Shown: one piece after another, positions 18,274 through 26,350 of the stretch
Layout of the letters: every line of letters begins with the position of its first letter
Numbering within the stretch: the stretch's first letter is position 1
Assembly (NCBI GenBank): GCA_017405115.1
Contig: JAFRBA010000158.1
Coordinates: 1-32,776 of the forward strand
Reading direction: 5' to 3'
DNA length: 32,776 bases
From: Kiritimatiellia bacterium
GTDB lineage: Bacteria > Verrucomicrobiota > Kiritimatiellia > RFP12 > UBA1067
Translations under genes and position numbers: made by a program
Notes under the pieces: model-generated
Database searches by the model: none
What the model saw: the letters and a program-made list of their open reading frames with translations, nothing else
Told to the model about the DNA's origin: nothing

Positions 18274-19350
18274 TCAGTAGCCGCAGTTCATCACCGACTC
18301 CTCGAATCCGAACGTCGCCGCGATGAGCGCCGCCCTTATCCACATGCCGTTGCGCATCTGGCGCCAGTACATGGCGCGCGGGTCGTGGTCGCAGCAGGTC
18401 GCGATCTCGTCGCGGCGCGGAAGCGGGTGCATGATCACGCCGTCGGGCTTGAGGATCGCCAGCTCTTCGGCCCCGAACTTGAAGTGCGACGTGTCGATGC
18501 GGGCGGAAGCGCCCTTCGACGAGTCCCACTCGTCCTGGATGCGCGTCATGTAAACAGCGTCCGCCTCGCGGACGGCTTCGCGCAGGTTCCCGGAGACCGA
18601 ATACGAGACCCCTTTCGCCGTCAGGATGCCCGTCACGTCTTCGGGCACCTGCAGCTCCTTCGGCGCGACGAACACCTGGCGCACGTCGCGGAAGTTCGTG
18701 AGCAGGTATGAGAGGGACCTCACCGTGCGGCCGCGCAGCAGGTCGCCGCAGAACACGACCGTGCGGCCGTCCAGCCCGCCCTTGTTCTCGAAGGATCGCA
18801 CGAGGGTGTATATGTCCAGCAGGGCCTGCGTGGGATGCTGGTCCTTGCCGGAGCCTGCGTTCAGGATCGGTATGGGGCGGGAGGAGTTGGACAGCTCCCA
18901 CGCCATCTTCTCCGCCAGGCCCTGCTCCGGCGAGCGCATGATTATCATGTCGAAGTAGCTCGAGAACGTGCGTATCGAGTCCTCCTTCGACTCCCCCTTG
19001 AACTCGGACGAAGTCGCGGCGTCGCGCACGGACCCGGTAGTGATGCCGAGTATCTGGCATGCCGCCAGGTGCGACAGGAACGTGCGCGAACTGGGCTGCG
19101 AGAAGTAGAGCATCGCCCGCTTGTGGGCGAGGACGCTCTTCAGGTAGAGGGCGCCCTCCTTCGACTTGTTGATGAAGCGGATGCGGTTCGCAAGGGCGCA
19201 CAGCCTCACGAGCAGCGCCCTGTCGAACTGCTGCGCGAACAGCGTGTGGTAGGGCATTCCGTCGCCCTCCTGCCGCGCCAGATAGGGGCGCTTCGCCTCG
19301 AGCGAAAGCGCCGCGAACTCGTTCCATCCGATGTCGGTGAGTCTGGCCAT
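18274..19350 (-). CDS. pyrB: Aspartate carbamoyltransferase catalytic subunit
   Basis: 358 residues, longer than the roughly 310 of typical PyrB because of an N-terminal extension (about 40 residues). It catalyses carbamoyl phosphate plus aspartate to N-carbamoyl-aspartate, the first committed step of pyrimidine synthesis. The carbamoyl-phosphate loop is [11 protein letters not shown] (SSRT instead of the common STRT), followed by the lysine loop [51 protein letters not shown] and HPLPRRDEI. No regulatory subunit (pyrI) is adjacent. A clear GGGGAGG sits four bases before the ATG. It follows fucO by 40 bases in a run otherwise devoted to deoxysugar use. An ornithine-type transcarbamylase is less likely given the KGES and HPLPR motifs. 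Confidence 0.93.
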   Translation of the reverse strand: MARLTDIGWNEFAALSLEAKRPYLARQEGDGMPYHTLFAQQFDRALLVRLCALANRIRFINKSKEGALYLKSVLAHKRAMLYFSQPSSRTFLSHLAACQILGITTGSVRDAATSSEFKGESKEDSIRTFSSYFDMIIMRSPEQGLAEKMAWELSNSSRPIPILNAGSGKDQHPTQALLDIYTLVRSFENKGGLDGRTVVFCGDLLRGRTVRSLSYLLTNFRDVRQVFVAPKELQVPEDVTGILTAKGVSYSVSGNLREAVREADAVYMTRIQDEWDSSKGASARIDTSHFKFGAEELAILKPDGVIMHPLPRRDEIATCCDHDPRAMYWRQMRNGMWIRAALIAATFGFEESVMNCGY

Positions 19351-19390
19351 GTGTCCTCCCCTGCCGACGGCGTCCGGCCGCCGGACCTCG

Positions 19391-20539
19391 CTACAGCAGA
19401 CCGGCGTACAGCCTCTCTATGTCCTTGACCGCGATGTCGCGCGGATTGCCCGGGCGGCATGCGTCCGCATAAGCCGACTTCGCGAGGAACGGTATGTCCT
19501 CCTTCTTCAGGACGCCCTTGAGGTTCGGCGGTATGCCTACGTCCTTCGCCAGATTCTCGACAGCGGCGACAGCGGCCTTGCGCGCCTTCGCCAGCGGCAT
19601 CTTCTCTGCGCCCTTCACGCCCATCGCAACGGCGATCCTGCGGTACTTGTCGCCCGTCTTGGGCGCGTTGAACTTCATCGCGGTCGGCAGCAGGATCGCG
19701 CACGCCTTTCCGTGCGGCATGTCGTAGAGGGCGGAGAGCCCATGGGCCATCGAGTGGTCGATGCCGAGGCCTACGTTGGAGAAGCCCATGCCGGCGATGT
19801 ACTGTCCGAGGGCCATGCCTGCGCGGCCGGAAGGCTTGTTGGCGACCGCGTCGCGGAGCGAAAGCGAGATGAGGCGGATCGCCTCGAGGTGCATCATGTC
19901 CGTCATCGGGCACGCGGCCTTGGTGATGTAGCCCTCTATCGCGTGCGTGAGGGCGTCCATGCCCGTGAAGGCGGTGAGGCCCCTGGGCATGGTGGACATC
20001 ATCTCCGGGTCCACGAACGCGACGACCGGTATGTCGTGCGGGTCCACGCAGACGAACTTGCGCTTCTTCTCGACGTCGGTGATGACGTAGTTGATCGTCA
20101 CCTCGGCGGCAGTGCCGGCGGTCGTCGGCACGGCGAGGATCGGCCTGGACGGGTTCTCCGTCGGCGCGACGCCCTCGAGGGAGCGGACGTCGGCGAACTT
20201 CGGGTTCGCGATGATGATGCCGACGGCCTTCGCCGTGTCCATGGAGCTTCCGCCGCCGATGGCGATTATGCAGTCCGCCTTGGCGGCCTTGAACGCTTTG
20301 ACGCCGTTCTTGACGTTGGCAATCGTCGGGTTCGGCTTTATTTCGCTGTAGACGGCGTACTTGACCTTCGCCTTGTCGAGGATGTCGGTCACCTTCTTCG
20401 TGACGCCGAACTTGATGAGGTCCGGGTCGGAGAAGACAATCGGCTTCTTGAGTCCGCGGGCGGAGAGCTCGGACGTGATCGCCTTCACGGCGCCTGCGCC
20501 GTGGTAGGAGGTTTCGTTGAGGATGATGCGGTTGATCAT
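19391..20539 (-). CDS. fucO: Lactaldehyde reductase (iron-dependent group III alcohol dehydrogenase)
   Basis: 382 residues, the length of E. coli FucO. It reduces L-lactaldehyde to 1,2-propanediol with NADH under anaerobic conditions, disposing of the aldehyde formed when fuculose- or rhamnulose-1-phosphate is cleaved. The NAD-binding GGGSSMDTAK is at 95-104. The iron ligands are in place: D195 and H199 in MDALTHA, H262 in GIDHSMAHG and H276 in MPHGKA, each offset by one from the E. coli positions. It follows the aldolase gene by 19 bases with an AAAGGAAA ribosome-binding site. The context with kinase and aldolase supports the specific lactaldehyde role over a general alcohol dehydrogenase. 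Confidence 0.9.
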   Translation of the reverse strand: MINRIILNETSYHGAGAVKAITSELSARGLKKPIVFSDPDLIKFGVTKKVTDILDKAKVKYAVYSEIKPNPTIANVKNGVKAFKAAKADCIIAIGGGSSMDTAKAVGIIIANPKFADVRSLEGVAPTENPSRPILAVPTTAGTAAEVTINYVITDVEKKRKFVCVDPHDIPVVAFVDPEMMSTMPRGLTAFTGMDALTHAIEGYITKAACPMTDMMHLEAIRLISLSLRDAVANKPSGRAGMALGQYIAGMGFSNVGLGIDHSMAHGLSALYDMPHGKACAILLPTAMKFNAPKTGDKYRRIAVAMGVKGAEKMPLAKARKAAVAAVENLAKDVGIPPNLKGVLKKEDIPFLAKSAYADACRPGNPRDIAVKDIERLYAGLL

Positions 20540-20558
20540 GACGTTTTTCCTTTCGTTG

Positions 20559-21377
20559 TTACTTGGACGAGACGCCCATTTTGTAGCCGTTGAACCTGTG
20601 GGTGTTGTAGAGCGGTGCCTTGTCGTCGACGGGGAGCCCCATCGACCTGCGGATCTCGAGGAAGGCCCTTACGCCCTCCGGGCCGACCTGCTTGAGCTTC
20701 GCGCCGTGCCCCGCGGCCAGCAGCAGCACCTGGCAGTACGCGTCCGCGTTCTCGGCGAACCACTCGGCCTCCTCTATGTCGCGCGCCCCGCAGACGATTC
20801 CGTGGTTCTCCATGAAGACCACGTTGGACTTCTTCGCGGCGGCGGCGACGGTCGCCGCGACCTCGTCGGAGCCCGGCGTCGCGTACGGCGCGAGCGGGAT
20901 CTGGTTGAAGAAGATGTCCGCCTCGGGGTTGATGCCGCTCGGCGGCACCTGGCCGGCGAACAGGAACGCGTTGCAGTGCGGCGGATGGCAGTGTATGCAC
21001 GCGCTCCACCCCGCGGCCTTCATCATCGCGATGTGGACCTTCACCTCGGACGTCCTCGGCCTGTATCCGCAGAGCTGCCCGGCGTCCATGTCGACGAGGC
21101 AGATGTCGCGCTCCTCCATGAAGCCCTTGCAGCAGAGCGTCGGGCTGCACAGCACGAGGTCCTCTCCGACACGCACCGAAAGGTTCCCCCCGTTGCCGTC
21201 GGTGTAGCCGCGCGCGTAGATGCGACGGCCCATCTCGCACATCGCCTGCTTCACGCGGCGGATCTGCGGGGACCTGAAGAACGCGTCGAGCGCGCGGCGC
21301 GTCTTGGGCTGGGGGCCGTTGCGCCAGTCGTAGCTGCGGTCCACAAGCGGCGGTTTGATGTACAGTTTCTTGTCCAT
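20559..21377 (-). CDS. Class II aldolase, probable L-fuculose/L-rhamnulose-1-phosphate aldolase
   Basis: 272 residues from the ATG at 21377, chosen for the AGAAAGGAAG upstream. It should cleave a deoxyketose-1-phosphate into dihydroxyacetone phosphate and L-lactaldehyde using Zn. Motifs are GNGGNLSVR (61-69), E111 in TSEVKVH (general base), Zn ligands H129 and H131 in IHCHPPH, and H192 in MENHGI. The 61-residue distance from H131 to H192 equals that in FucA. A roughly 38-residue N-terminal extension makes it longer than FucA (about 215) and similar in size to RhaD, but the motif wording is FucA-like. Between fucosidase and fucO genes, a role in fucose or rhamnose breakdown is well supported; the exact substrate is not. 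Confidence 0.85.
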   Translation of the reverse strand: MDKKLYIKPPLVDRSYDWRNGPQPKTRRALDAFFRSPQIRRVKQAMCEMGRRIYARGYTDGNGGNLSVRVGEDLVLCSPTLCCKGFMEERDICLVDMDAGQLCGYRPRTSEVKVHIAMMKAAGWSACIHCHPPHCNAFLFAGQVPPSGINPEADIFFNQIPLAPYATPGSDEVAATVAAAAKKSNVVFMENHGIVCGARDIEEAEWFAENADAYCQVLLLAAGHGAKLKQVGPEGVRAFLEIRRSMGLPVDDKAPLYNTHRFNGYKMGVSSK

Positions 21378-21397
21378 GTGCTTGTACTTCCTTTCTC

Positions 21398-22765
21398 TCA
21401 CTTCAAAATGCATTCGATGACGGGTATCTCGACGTCCGGCTTGACGACCGGCAGGTGGAACGACGGCGGCTCGCCCTTTCGCACGGAGCCGGAGACGTTC
21501 CGCGGCAGGCGAACCTTCACCTCCGAGGCGTCGTGCAGGAACTGCGCGTACCGCACCTTCTCGGCGAAGGAGAATGGCAGGACCTTGATCGGATAGTCCA
21601 GCAGGTGCACGTAGAGGCGGCGCGTCTCCGGATTGTACGTGAGCTTCGTGCCCTCCGGCGCCGCGAACTCGCGCGGGGCCTCGGTGCAGCCGTATATGGA
21701 GCGCCCGTTGACGCGCATCCACTCGCCGATGCCTGCCAGCCGGTCGAGGGCCCGGCGGTCGAACGTGCCGCGCCCGGTAGGGCCGACGTTCAGGATCACG
21801 TTGCCGCCCTTGGAGCATGTGTCGACGAGCAGCTCGAGCAGCTGCCGCACGCTCTTCCACGTCATCTCGTCGCGGTTGTAGCCCCACGACCCGGAGAAGG
21901 TCTGGCACGTCTCCCAGCAGTCCACCCGGCGGCCACCCTTCTCAGGCCACTTCGACTCCTTCACCTGCTCCGGCGTGTAGACGTCGCCGCGGACGCCGTC
22001 CCCGAGCCTGTCGTTCACCACGATGCCGGGCTGCAGCTCGCGGGTCATGCGCATGAGCCTGGCCCCGTCCCAGTCCTCGGTCACCTTGAACATCGGGCGG
22101 AACCACGAGTCCTTGTTGGCGGTGAAGTCGAACCACATGATATCCACCTTGCCGTATCCGGTGAGCAGCTCGCGCACCTGGCCGTGCATGTAGGCGATGT
22201 ACTTCGAGAAGTCCTTGCCGCGGTTGAGCTCGGCGTACTTCTCGGGGGTAAGGCCCTTGTGGCGCGGGTAGCAGTAGTCGTAGGTGTAGTCCGGGTGGTG
22301 CCAGTCTACGAGGGAGTAGTAGAAGCCGACCCTGAGTCCCTCCGCGCGGCACGCGTCCACGAACTCGCGCACGATGTCGCGACCGAACCGCGTGTTGGTG
22401 GACTTGTAGTCGGTGAGCTTCGAGTCGAAGAGGCAGAACCCCTCGTGGTGCTTGGTGGTCAGCACGATGTACTTCATGCCCGCGTCCCTCGCCGCGCGGG
22501 CCCATGCCCGCGCGTCCAGGAGGTCGGGGTCGAAGTTGTCCACGTAGCGCTGATACTCGTCGTCGGGGATGTCCTCGTAGTTCTTCACCCACTCGTGGCG
22601 CCCCGCCAGCGAATACGCTCCGAAGTGGATGAACATGCCGAAGCGCGCGTCGGTGAACCACTTCATCCGCACGGCGCGCTCGGCCTCGCCCTCCTCCTCG
22701 GCGGCAGCGGGCCGGGCGGCGCAGCACGCAAGCGCCGCCGCAATCGCGAAAGCCATGTTCCTCAT
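21398..22765 (-). CDS. Exported GH29 alpha-L-fucosidase
   Basis: 455 residues from the ATG at 22765. The frame opens 13 codons earlier, but GAGGAG lies seven bases before this ATG and the signal peptide follows (MRNMAFAIAAALACCAARPAAA). It hydrolyses terminal alpha-L-fucose with retention, in the periplasm or outside. GH29 landmarks are MKWFTDARFGMFIHFGAYS (34-52), TTKHHEGFCLFDS (103-115), GFYYSLVDWHHPDY (147-160) and nucleophile D213 in DIMWFDFTAN. NVILNVGPTGRG near the end of the barrel is also typical. The acid/base cannot be assigned reliably because it varies in GH29. It lies in the kinase-aldolase-fucO run, 31 bases after the kinase stop, so the released sugar is probably fed directly into that pathway. 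Confidence 0.93.
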   Translation of the reverse strand: MRNMAFAIAAALACCAARPAAAEEEGEAERAVRMKWFTDARFGMFIHFGAYSLAGRHEWVKNYEDIPDDEYQRYVDNFDPDLLDARAWARAARDAGMKYIVLTTKHHEGFCLFDSKLTDYKSTNTRFGRDIVREFVDACRAEGLRVGFYYSLVDWHHPDYTYDYCYPRHKGLTPEKYAELNRGKDFSKYIAYMHGQVRELLTGYGKVDIMWFDFTANKDSWFRPMFKVTEDWDGARLMRMTRELQPGIVVNDRLGDGVRGDVYTPEQVKESKWPEKGGRRVDCWETCQTFSGSWGYNRDEMTWKSVRQLLELLVDTCSKGGNVILNVGPTGRGTFDRRALDRLAGIGEWMRVNGRSIYGCTEAPREFAAPEGTKLTYNPETRRLYVHLLDYPIKVLPFSFAEKVRYAQFLHDASEVKVRLPRNVSGSVRKGEPPSFHLPVVKPDVEIPVIECILK

Positions 22766-22796
22766 GCCGGAGCTCCTCATCTCGGACAGGGCTGCG

Positions 22797-24218
22797 TCAG
22801 CCACGGACTATCGCCTTCCGGGCCTCCGCCAGGTCGGCGAACTCGCCCGCCGCGATCATCTGCACGATGAGGTTGCCTATCGCCGTGCCCTCGGTCGGGC
22901 CGGCGAAGACCTCCAGCCCCGTGGACTCCGCAGTGAGCGCGTTGAGGTAGAGGTCCTTGGATCCGCCGCCCACGATGTTCACGGAGGTGTAGGCCTTGCC
23001 CGTAAGCTCCGAGAGGATGCGTATCGCGTCCGCATAGCACTCGGCCAGCGACTTGTACACGCACTGCATGAGCTCGCCGACGGTCTCCGGCGGCCTGCCC
23101 TCGGCGGACGCCGCGTCGATTACCGCGGCGGTCATCGACGACGGGTTGAGGAACCTGTTCTCGTTGACGTCGATCGTGACCTGGTAGTCCGACGCGCCGC
23201 GGGCGGACATCTCGAGGTCGGCGAAGGAGTACTTGCGGCCCTTCTCGTAGTCGCGGATGCGCGCCAGGGCCTCGCGTGTCTCGCCGGAGTCGCGGCCCTC
23301 GACGTAGCTGACGCCGTTGAGCTCGCGTCGGATCGACTGTATCATCCAGAGGCCCATTATGTTCTTCAGGAAGCGGTAGCGGCCCCATGCCCCGCCCTCG
23401 TTCGAGAAGTTCGCGAGAAGCGCCGCCTGGTCCGTGATCGGGTGGTCGTTCTCGACGCCGAGAAGCGACCAGGTCCCGCTCGATATGTAGACGGCGCGGT
23501 CGTCGCGCGCAGGCACCGCCAGGTAGGCGCTGCCGGTGTCGTGCATGGCCGGCAGCACCACGGGTATGCCCTCGTACGTACCGACGGTCGCGCCGGGCAT
23601 CTCCAGCTTGCCGAAGAGCCGCGCCGGCAGGCCGAGCTTCCCGATGAGCTCGAAGTCCCAGTCCTTGCGCGCCGCGTCGAGGAGCGCCGAGGTCGACGAG
23701 TGCGTGTACTCGTGGACGATCCGCCCCGTGAGCGCGTAGTTGAGGTACTCGGGGAACATCAGCAGCTTGTCGGCCCTCTCCAGCTGCTCGGGATGCTCGC
23801 GCTTGAGCGCCATCAGCTGGTACACTGTGTTGAATATGGCCTTCTGGATGCCGGTCCGGCGGTAGTGCTCCGCGAACGGGACGATCTTCTCGACCTCTGC
23901 GTCGATCCCCTCCGTGCGCCTGTCGCGGTACGCCACCGGATCGCAGCAGAGCTTGCCATCCTTGTCCAGCAGGACGAAGTCCACGCCCCATGTGTCGATT
24001 CCGATGGAGTCGATCGGGCCCTTCTCGCGCGCAGCGGCTATGCCGGCCTTCAGGCTGGCCACGAGCCCCTCCACGTCCCAGCAGTCGTGGCCGTCGCGAA
24101 CCACCTGCTTGTTCTCGAAGCGGTAGACCTCTTCGAGAACTATCTTCCCGCCTTCGACGCGGCCCAGCATGTGCCGTCCGCTCGAGGCCCCGATGTCAAT
24201 CGCCAGATAAGTTCCCAT
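22797..24218 (-). CDS. rhaB: Rhamnulokinase-type FGGY sugar kinase
   Basis: 473 residues, the usual FGGY length. It phosphorylates a ketose (L-rhamnulose or L-fuculose) at position 1 with ATP. The first ATPase lobe begins TYLAIDIGASSGRHM (3-17), with SIGIDTWGVDFVLLD containing the conserved substrate-contacting Asp, and AMHDTGSAYLAVPA and YISSGTWSLLG in the second half. INIVGGGSKD-like wording (VNIVGGGSKDLYLNAL) is the adenosine motif. The sequence looks RhaB-like rather than FucK-like, yet the next gene is a fucosidase; FGGY kinases of this branch may accept both ketoses. It heads the six-gene run. The -10 box is six bases before the ATG and no Shine-Dalgarno is present, so a leaderless mRNA is predicted. 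Confidence 0.88.
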   Translation of the reverse strand: MGTYLAIDIGASSGRHMLGRVEGGKIVLEEVYRFENKQVVRDGHDCWDVEGLVASLKAGIAAAREKGPIDSIGIDTWGVDFVLLDKDGKLCCDPVAYRDRRTEGIDAEVEKIVPFAEHYRRTGIQKAIFNTVYQLMALKREHPEQLERADKLLMFPEYLNYALTGRIVHEYTHSSTSALLDAARKDWDFELIGKLGLPARLFGKLEMPGATVGTYEGIPVVLPAMHDTGSAYLAVPARDDRAVYISSGTWSLLGVENDHPITDQAALLANFSNEGGAWGRYRFLKNIMGLWMIQSIRRELNGVSYVEGRDSGETREALARIRDYEKGRKYSFADLEMSARGASDYQVTIDVNENRFLNPSSMTAAVIDAASAEGRPPETVGELMQCVYKSLAECYADAIRILSELTGKAYTSVNIVGGGSKDLYLNALTAESTGLEVFAGPTEGTAIGNLIVQMIAAGEFADLAEARKAIVRG

Positions 24219-24224
24219 GGCAGT

Positions 24225-24230
24225 ATTATA
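24225..24230 (-). promoter_or_regulatory. Extended -10 promoter, predicted leaderless start of the rhaB operon
   Basis: The minus strand reads ATATGCTATAATAC, TATAAT with TGC in front. Six bases separate it from the ATG at 24218. The spacer and -35 region are formed by the 14-base tandem repeat at 24236-24263. Confidence 0.62.
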
Positions 24231-24235
24231 GCATA

Positions 24236-24263
24236 TTTGGAGTTTCAGTTTTGGGGTTTCAGT
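24236..24263. repeat. Two tandem copies of a 14-base unit upstream of rhaB
   Basis: TTTGGAGTTTCAGT is followed directly by TTTGGGGTTTCAGT, one mismatch. The repeat fills the space between the DUF4886 stop codon and the rhaB -10 box. It could be a simple-sequence expansion or a pair of regulator half-sites; nothing in the sequence decides this. Confidence 0.7.
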
Positions 24264-25178
24264 TCAGTCCAGTCCCATCGCGATCTCGCGCATCAGCTTC
24301 GCCTCGTCCTCCGTCACGAAGTCCGGCCGGTATTCCAGCTCCGCAAGGTCGACGCCGTCGAAGAGAGACGCCGCCCACACGAGCGCCTGGAAGTACTCCC
24401 CGCCGTCGCCGAGGTGGAAGACGTCGCAGTTGGGCACCCACTTGTTGTCGACGGTGCGCTTGAACATGTCCTCGGGACGCTGCTTGCGCCCGCCGACCAC
24501 GTCGCCCCCGAACGAGCTCTCCGTGTACTTGACCGGCAGCCTGCGCCTCCACGCCTGGATAGCCGTGCCGAACGGGATGACCTGCAGGCCGTGTCGCTTC
24601 GCGAACGCCCCGTACGCCGCGTGCAGCCTCTCGTACATCTGGTTCTGGTCGATGCCCCACTTCGCGAGGCGCTTGTCCCACGGCGTGTAGCTCCATGTCT
24701 CCTGCACGACGATCTTCGCCCCGGGGACTTGCTCGCGGATGTAGGCGACGAGGTTGTCCCCGTACGGATGGTAGGTCTCCTCGCGCCAGCTGTCGTGGCT
24801 GGCCTGCTGGATAACCACGACGTCCCATTTCGCGATCCCGAGCGCGTCGGGTATGTTGCGCGCCGCGCCATCGACGGTCTTCTTGCCTTTCACGATCCGG
24901 TCGAAGCGGTACGGACGGAAAGAGGAGTCCTTGCGGCTCTTCTCGACGTTCTCCCAGTGCCGCTTGAGCGAGCATCCGCCGATGTAGAGCGAGGCTAGGT
25001 CCAGGTCGACACCGCGGTCCTGCGCGACCTGCGGCAGATGCCGCAGGCATGATATGGAGAAGCTGTTGCCGATCATCAGCACCTTCAGCGTCCCCGGTTC
25101 GTCGCCTTTCGGCGAACTGCACCCCGGCGAGGACGCCAGCGCGGCGGCGACGGCCACGATCTTCAGCATGGTGTTCAT
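24264..25178 (-). CDS. Exported DUF4886/SGNH-like hydrolase
   Basis: 304 residues. The N-terminus (MNTMLKIVAVAAALASSPGC) is a signal peptide ending in a Cys that could be lipidated, although SSPGC is a poor lipobox. The SGNH-like first block is LMIGNSFSISC with the presumed nucleophile Ser at about 39, and VVIQQASHDSW and VVQETWSYTPW follow; DVFHLGDGGEYFQAL near the end supplies an Asp-x-x-His pair (DVFH) at the place of the catalytic dyad. I infer an esterase acting on acetylated or otherwise esterified glycans, as is common for the family; the substrate is unknown. Its ATG overlaps the stop of the methyltransferase gene (ATGA), with GAGGAGG five bases upstream, so the two are translationally coupled although functionally unrelated. 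Confidence 0.8.
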   Translation of the reverse strand: MNTMLKIVAVAAALASSPGCSSPKGDEPGTLKVLMIGNSFSISCLRHLPQVAQDRGVDLDLASLYIGGCSLKRHWENVEKSRKDSSFRPYRFDRIVKGKKTVDGAARNIPDALGIAKWDVVVIQQASHDSWREETYHPYGDNLVAYIREQVPGAKIVVQETWSYTPWDKRLAKWGIDQNQMYERLHAAYGAFAKRHGLQVIPFGTAIQAWRRRLPVKYTESSFGGDVVGGRKQRPEDMFKRTVDNKWVPNCDVFHLGDGGEYFQALVWAASLFDGVDLAELEYRPDFVTEDEAKLMREIAMGLD

Positions 25179-26350
25179 CCCATCCTCCTCAGTATAACGC
25201 CCTTCAGATACTCCCCCTCCGGAAAGGACAGCGCCACCGGATGGTCCGCGCCCGGGTGCGTTCGGGCGACGATCTGGAAGTCCGCCCCGGCGTCCTGCGC
25301 CGACTCGGAAAGTATCTTCTCGAAGAACTCGGCGGACACGGCGCCGGAGCAGCTGAACGTGGCGAGCACCCCGTCCGGGCGCAGGAGCTTCATCGCGAGG
25401 AGGTTTATGTCCTTGTAGCCCCTGGCGGCCTTCATGAGCTGCGACTTGGACGCCGCGAACTTGGGCGGGTCAAGCACCACCATGTCGAACTGCCGCCCCT
25501 CGTCCCGGCACGCCCGCAGATAGCGGAACACGTCCGCCTCGACGTAGCGCATCTCGGTGCCGCAGAGGTGCCGCAGGGCCTCGTTCTTCTTCGCCAGCGC
25601 AAGCGCGTCGGCCGAGGCGTCGACCTGCGTGACGGACAGCGCCCCGCAGGCGCGCGCGCAGAGGCCGAACCCGCCCGTGTAGGAAAAGCAGTTCAGCACG
25701 TCCGCCCCGTTGGCGAGCCTCCCGACCGCGGCGCGCGCGTCGCGCTGGTCGAGGTAGAAGCCCGTCTTGTGCCCGCGCCTGACGTCCACGAGGTACGGAA
25801 CATCCCCCTCCGCGATCTCCACGAGCTCCGGCGGCTCCTCGCCCGAGAGCACCGCGAAGGCCGACGACCCGTCGCCGACCAGAAGCCCCTCCTTCGCGCG
25901 CACGTCGACGTCCGTGCGCTCCGAAACGCCGCGGCATCCCGGCGCGAACGCCATAAGCGCCGCGGCCACCTCGCGCTTGAAGAACTCCGCCCCGGCGCTG
26001 GTGAACTGGCACACGACCCAGCCGGCGTAGTAGTCGGCGACGACGCCGGGAAGCTGGTCCGCCTCGGCGTTCACGAGCCGCACGGCGTTCGTCGCGGCGT
26101 CCGCGAAGAACCCGGCGCGCCGGCCGATGGCCGCGGCGACCAGCTCGGACACTGGGCGCTCCGGCATCATGCGCACCCTGATCTGGCTCGCCGGAGAGTG
26201 GAAGCCGACGCCCAGCCTCTCGCCGGACGCGTCAAAGACCTCCACCTGCTCGGCGCCCGCGTCGGTGGGCTCCAGCGCCCCAGAGAATATCCAGGGGTGG
26301 CCTCGCCTGACGCTGAAGTCGCGTTTCTTCTTTAGCACAACCTTCTTCAC
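25175..26350 (-). CDS. RlmI-type class I SAM-dependent rRNA (cytosine-C5) methyltransferase
   Basis: 391 residues from a GTG. The N-terminal PUA-like domain (KKVVLKKKRDFSVRRGHPWIFSGAL) is followed by a Rossmann methyltransferase domain from about residue 205. SAM motif I is VLNCFSYTGGFGL, motif II has the acidic VTQVDAS, motif IV is MVVLDPPKF, and motif VI is LATFSCSGAV with a Cys. GHKTGFYLDQR before motif I is characteristic of the RlmI/RlmK group. In E. coli RlmI makes m5C1962 in 23S rRNA; the same site is likely but not proven. The GTG overlaps the TGA of the REP transposase gene by four bases, and the gene overlaps the DUF4886 gene downstream in the same way. Confidence 0.9.
   Translation of the reverse strand: MKKVVLKKKRDFSVRRGHPWIFSGALEPTDAGAEQVEVFDASGERLGVGFHSPASQIRVRMMPERPVSELVAAAIGRRAGFFADAATNAVRLVNAEADQLPGVVADYYAGWVVCQFTSAGAEFFKREVAAALMAFAPGCRGVSERTDVDVRAKEGLLVGDGSSAFAVLSGEEPPELVEIAEGDVPYLVDVRRGHKTGFYLDQRDARAAVGRLANGADVLNCFSYTGGFGLCARACGALSVTQVDASADALALAKKNEALRHLCGTEMRYVEADVFRYLRACRDEGRQFDMVVLDPPKFAASKSQLMKAARGYKDINLLAMKLLRPDGVLATFSCSGAVSAEFFEKILSESAQDAGADFQIVARTHPGADHPVALSFPEGEYLKGVILRRMG

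Noticed and set aside
19372..19386. Perfect inverted repeat GTCCGGC/GCCGGAC between fucO and pyrB as a terminator or operator
   Set aside because: The arms are separated by one base, so the hairpin is strained, no U-tract follows, and the next ribosome-binding site is close. It may be chance in GC-rich DNA.
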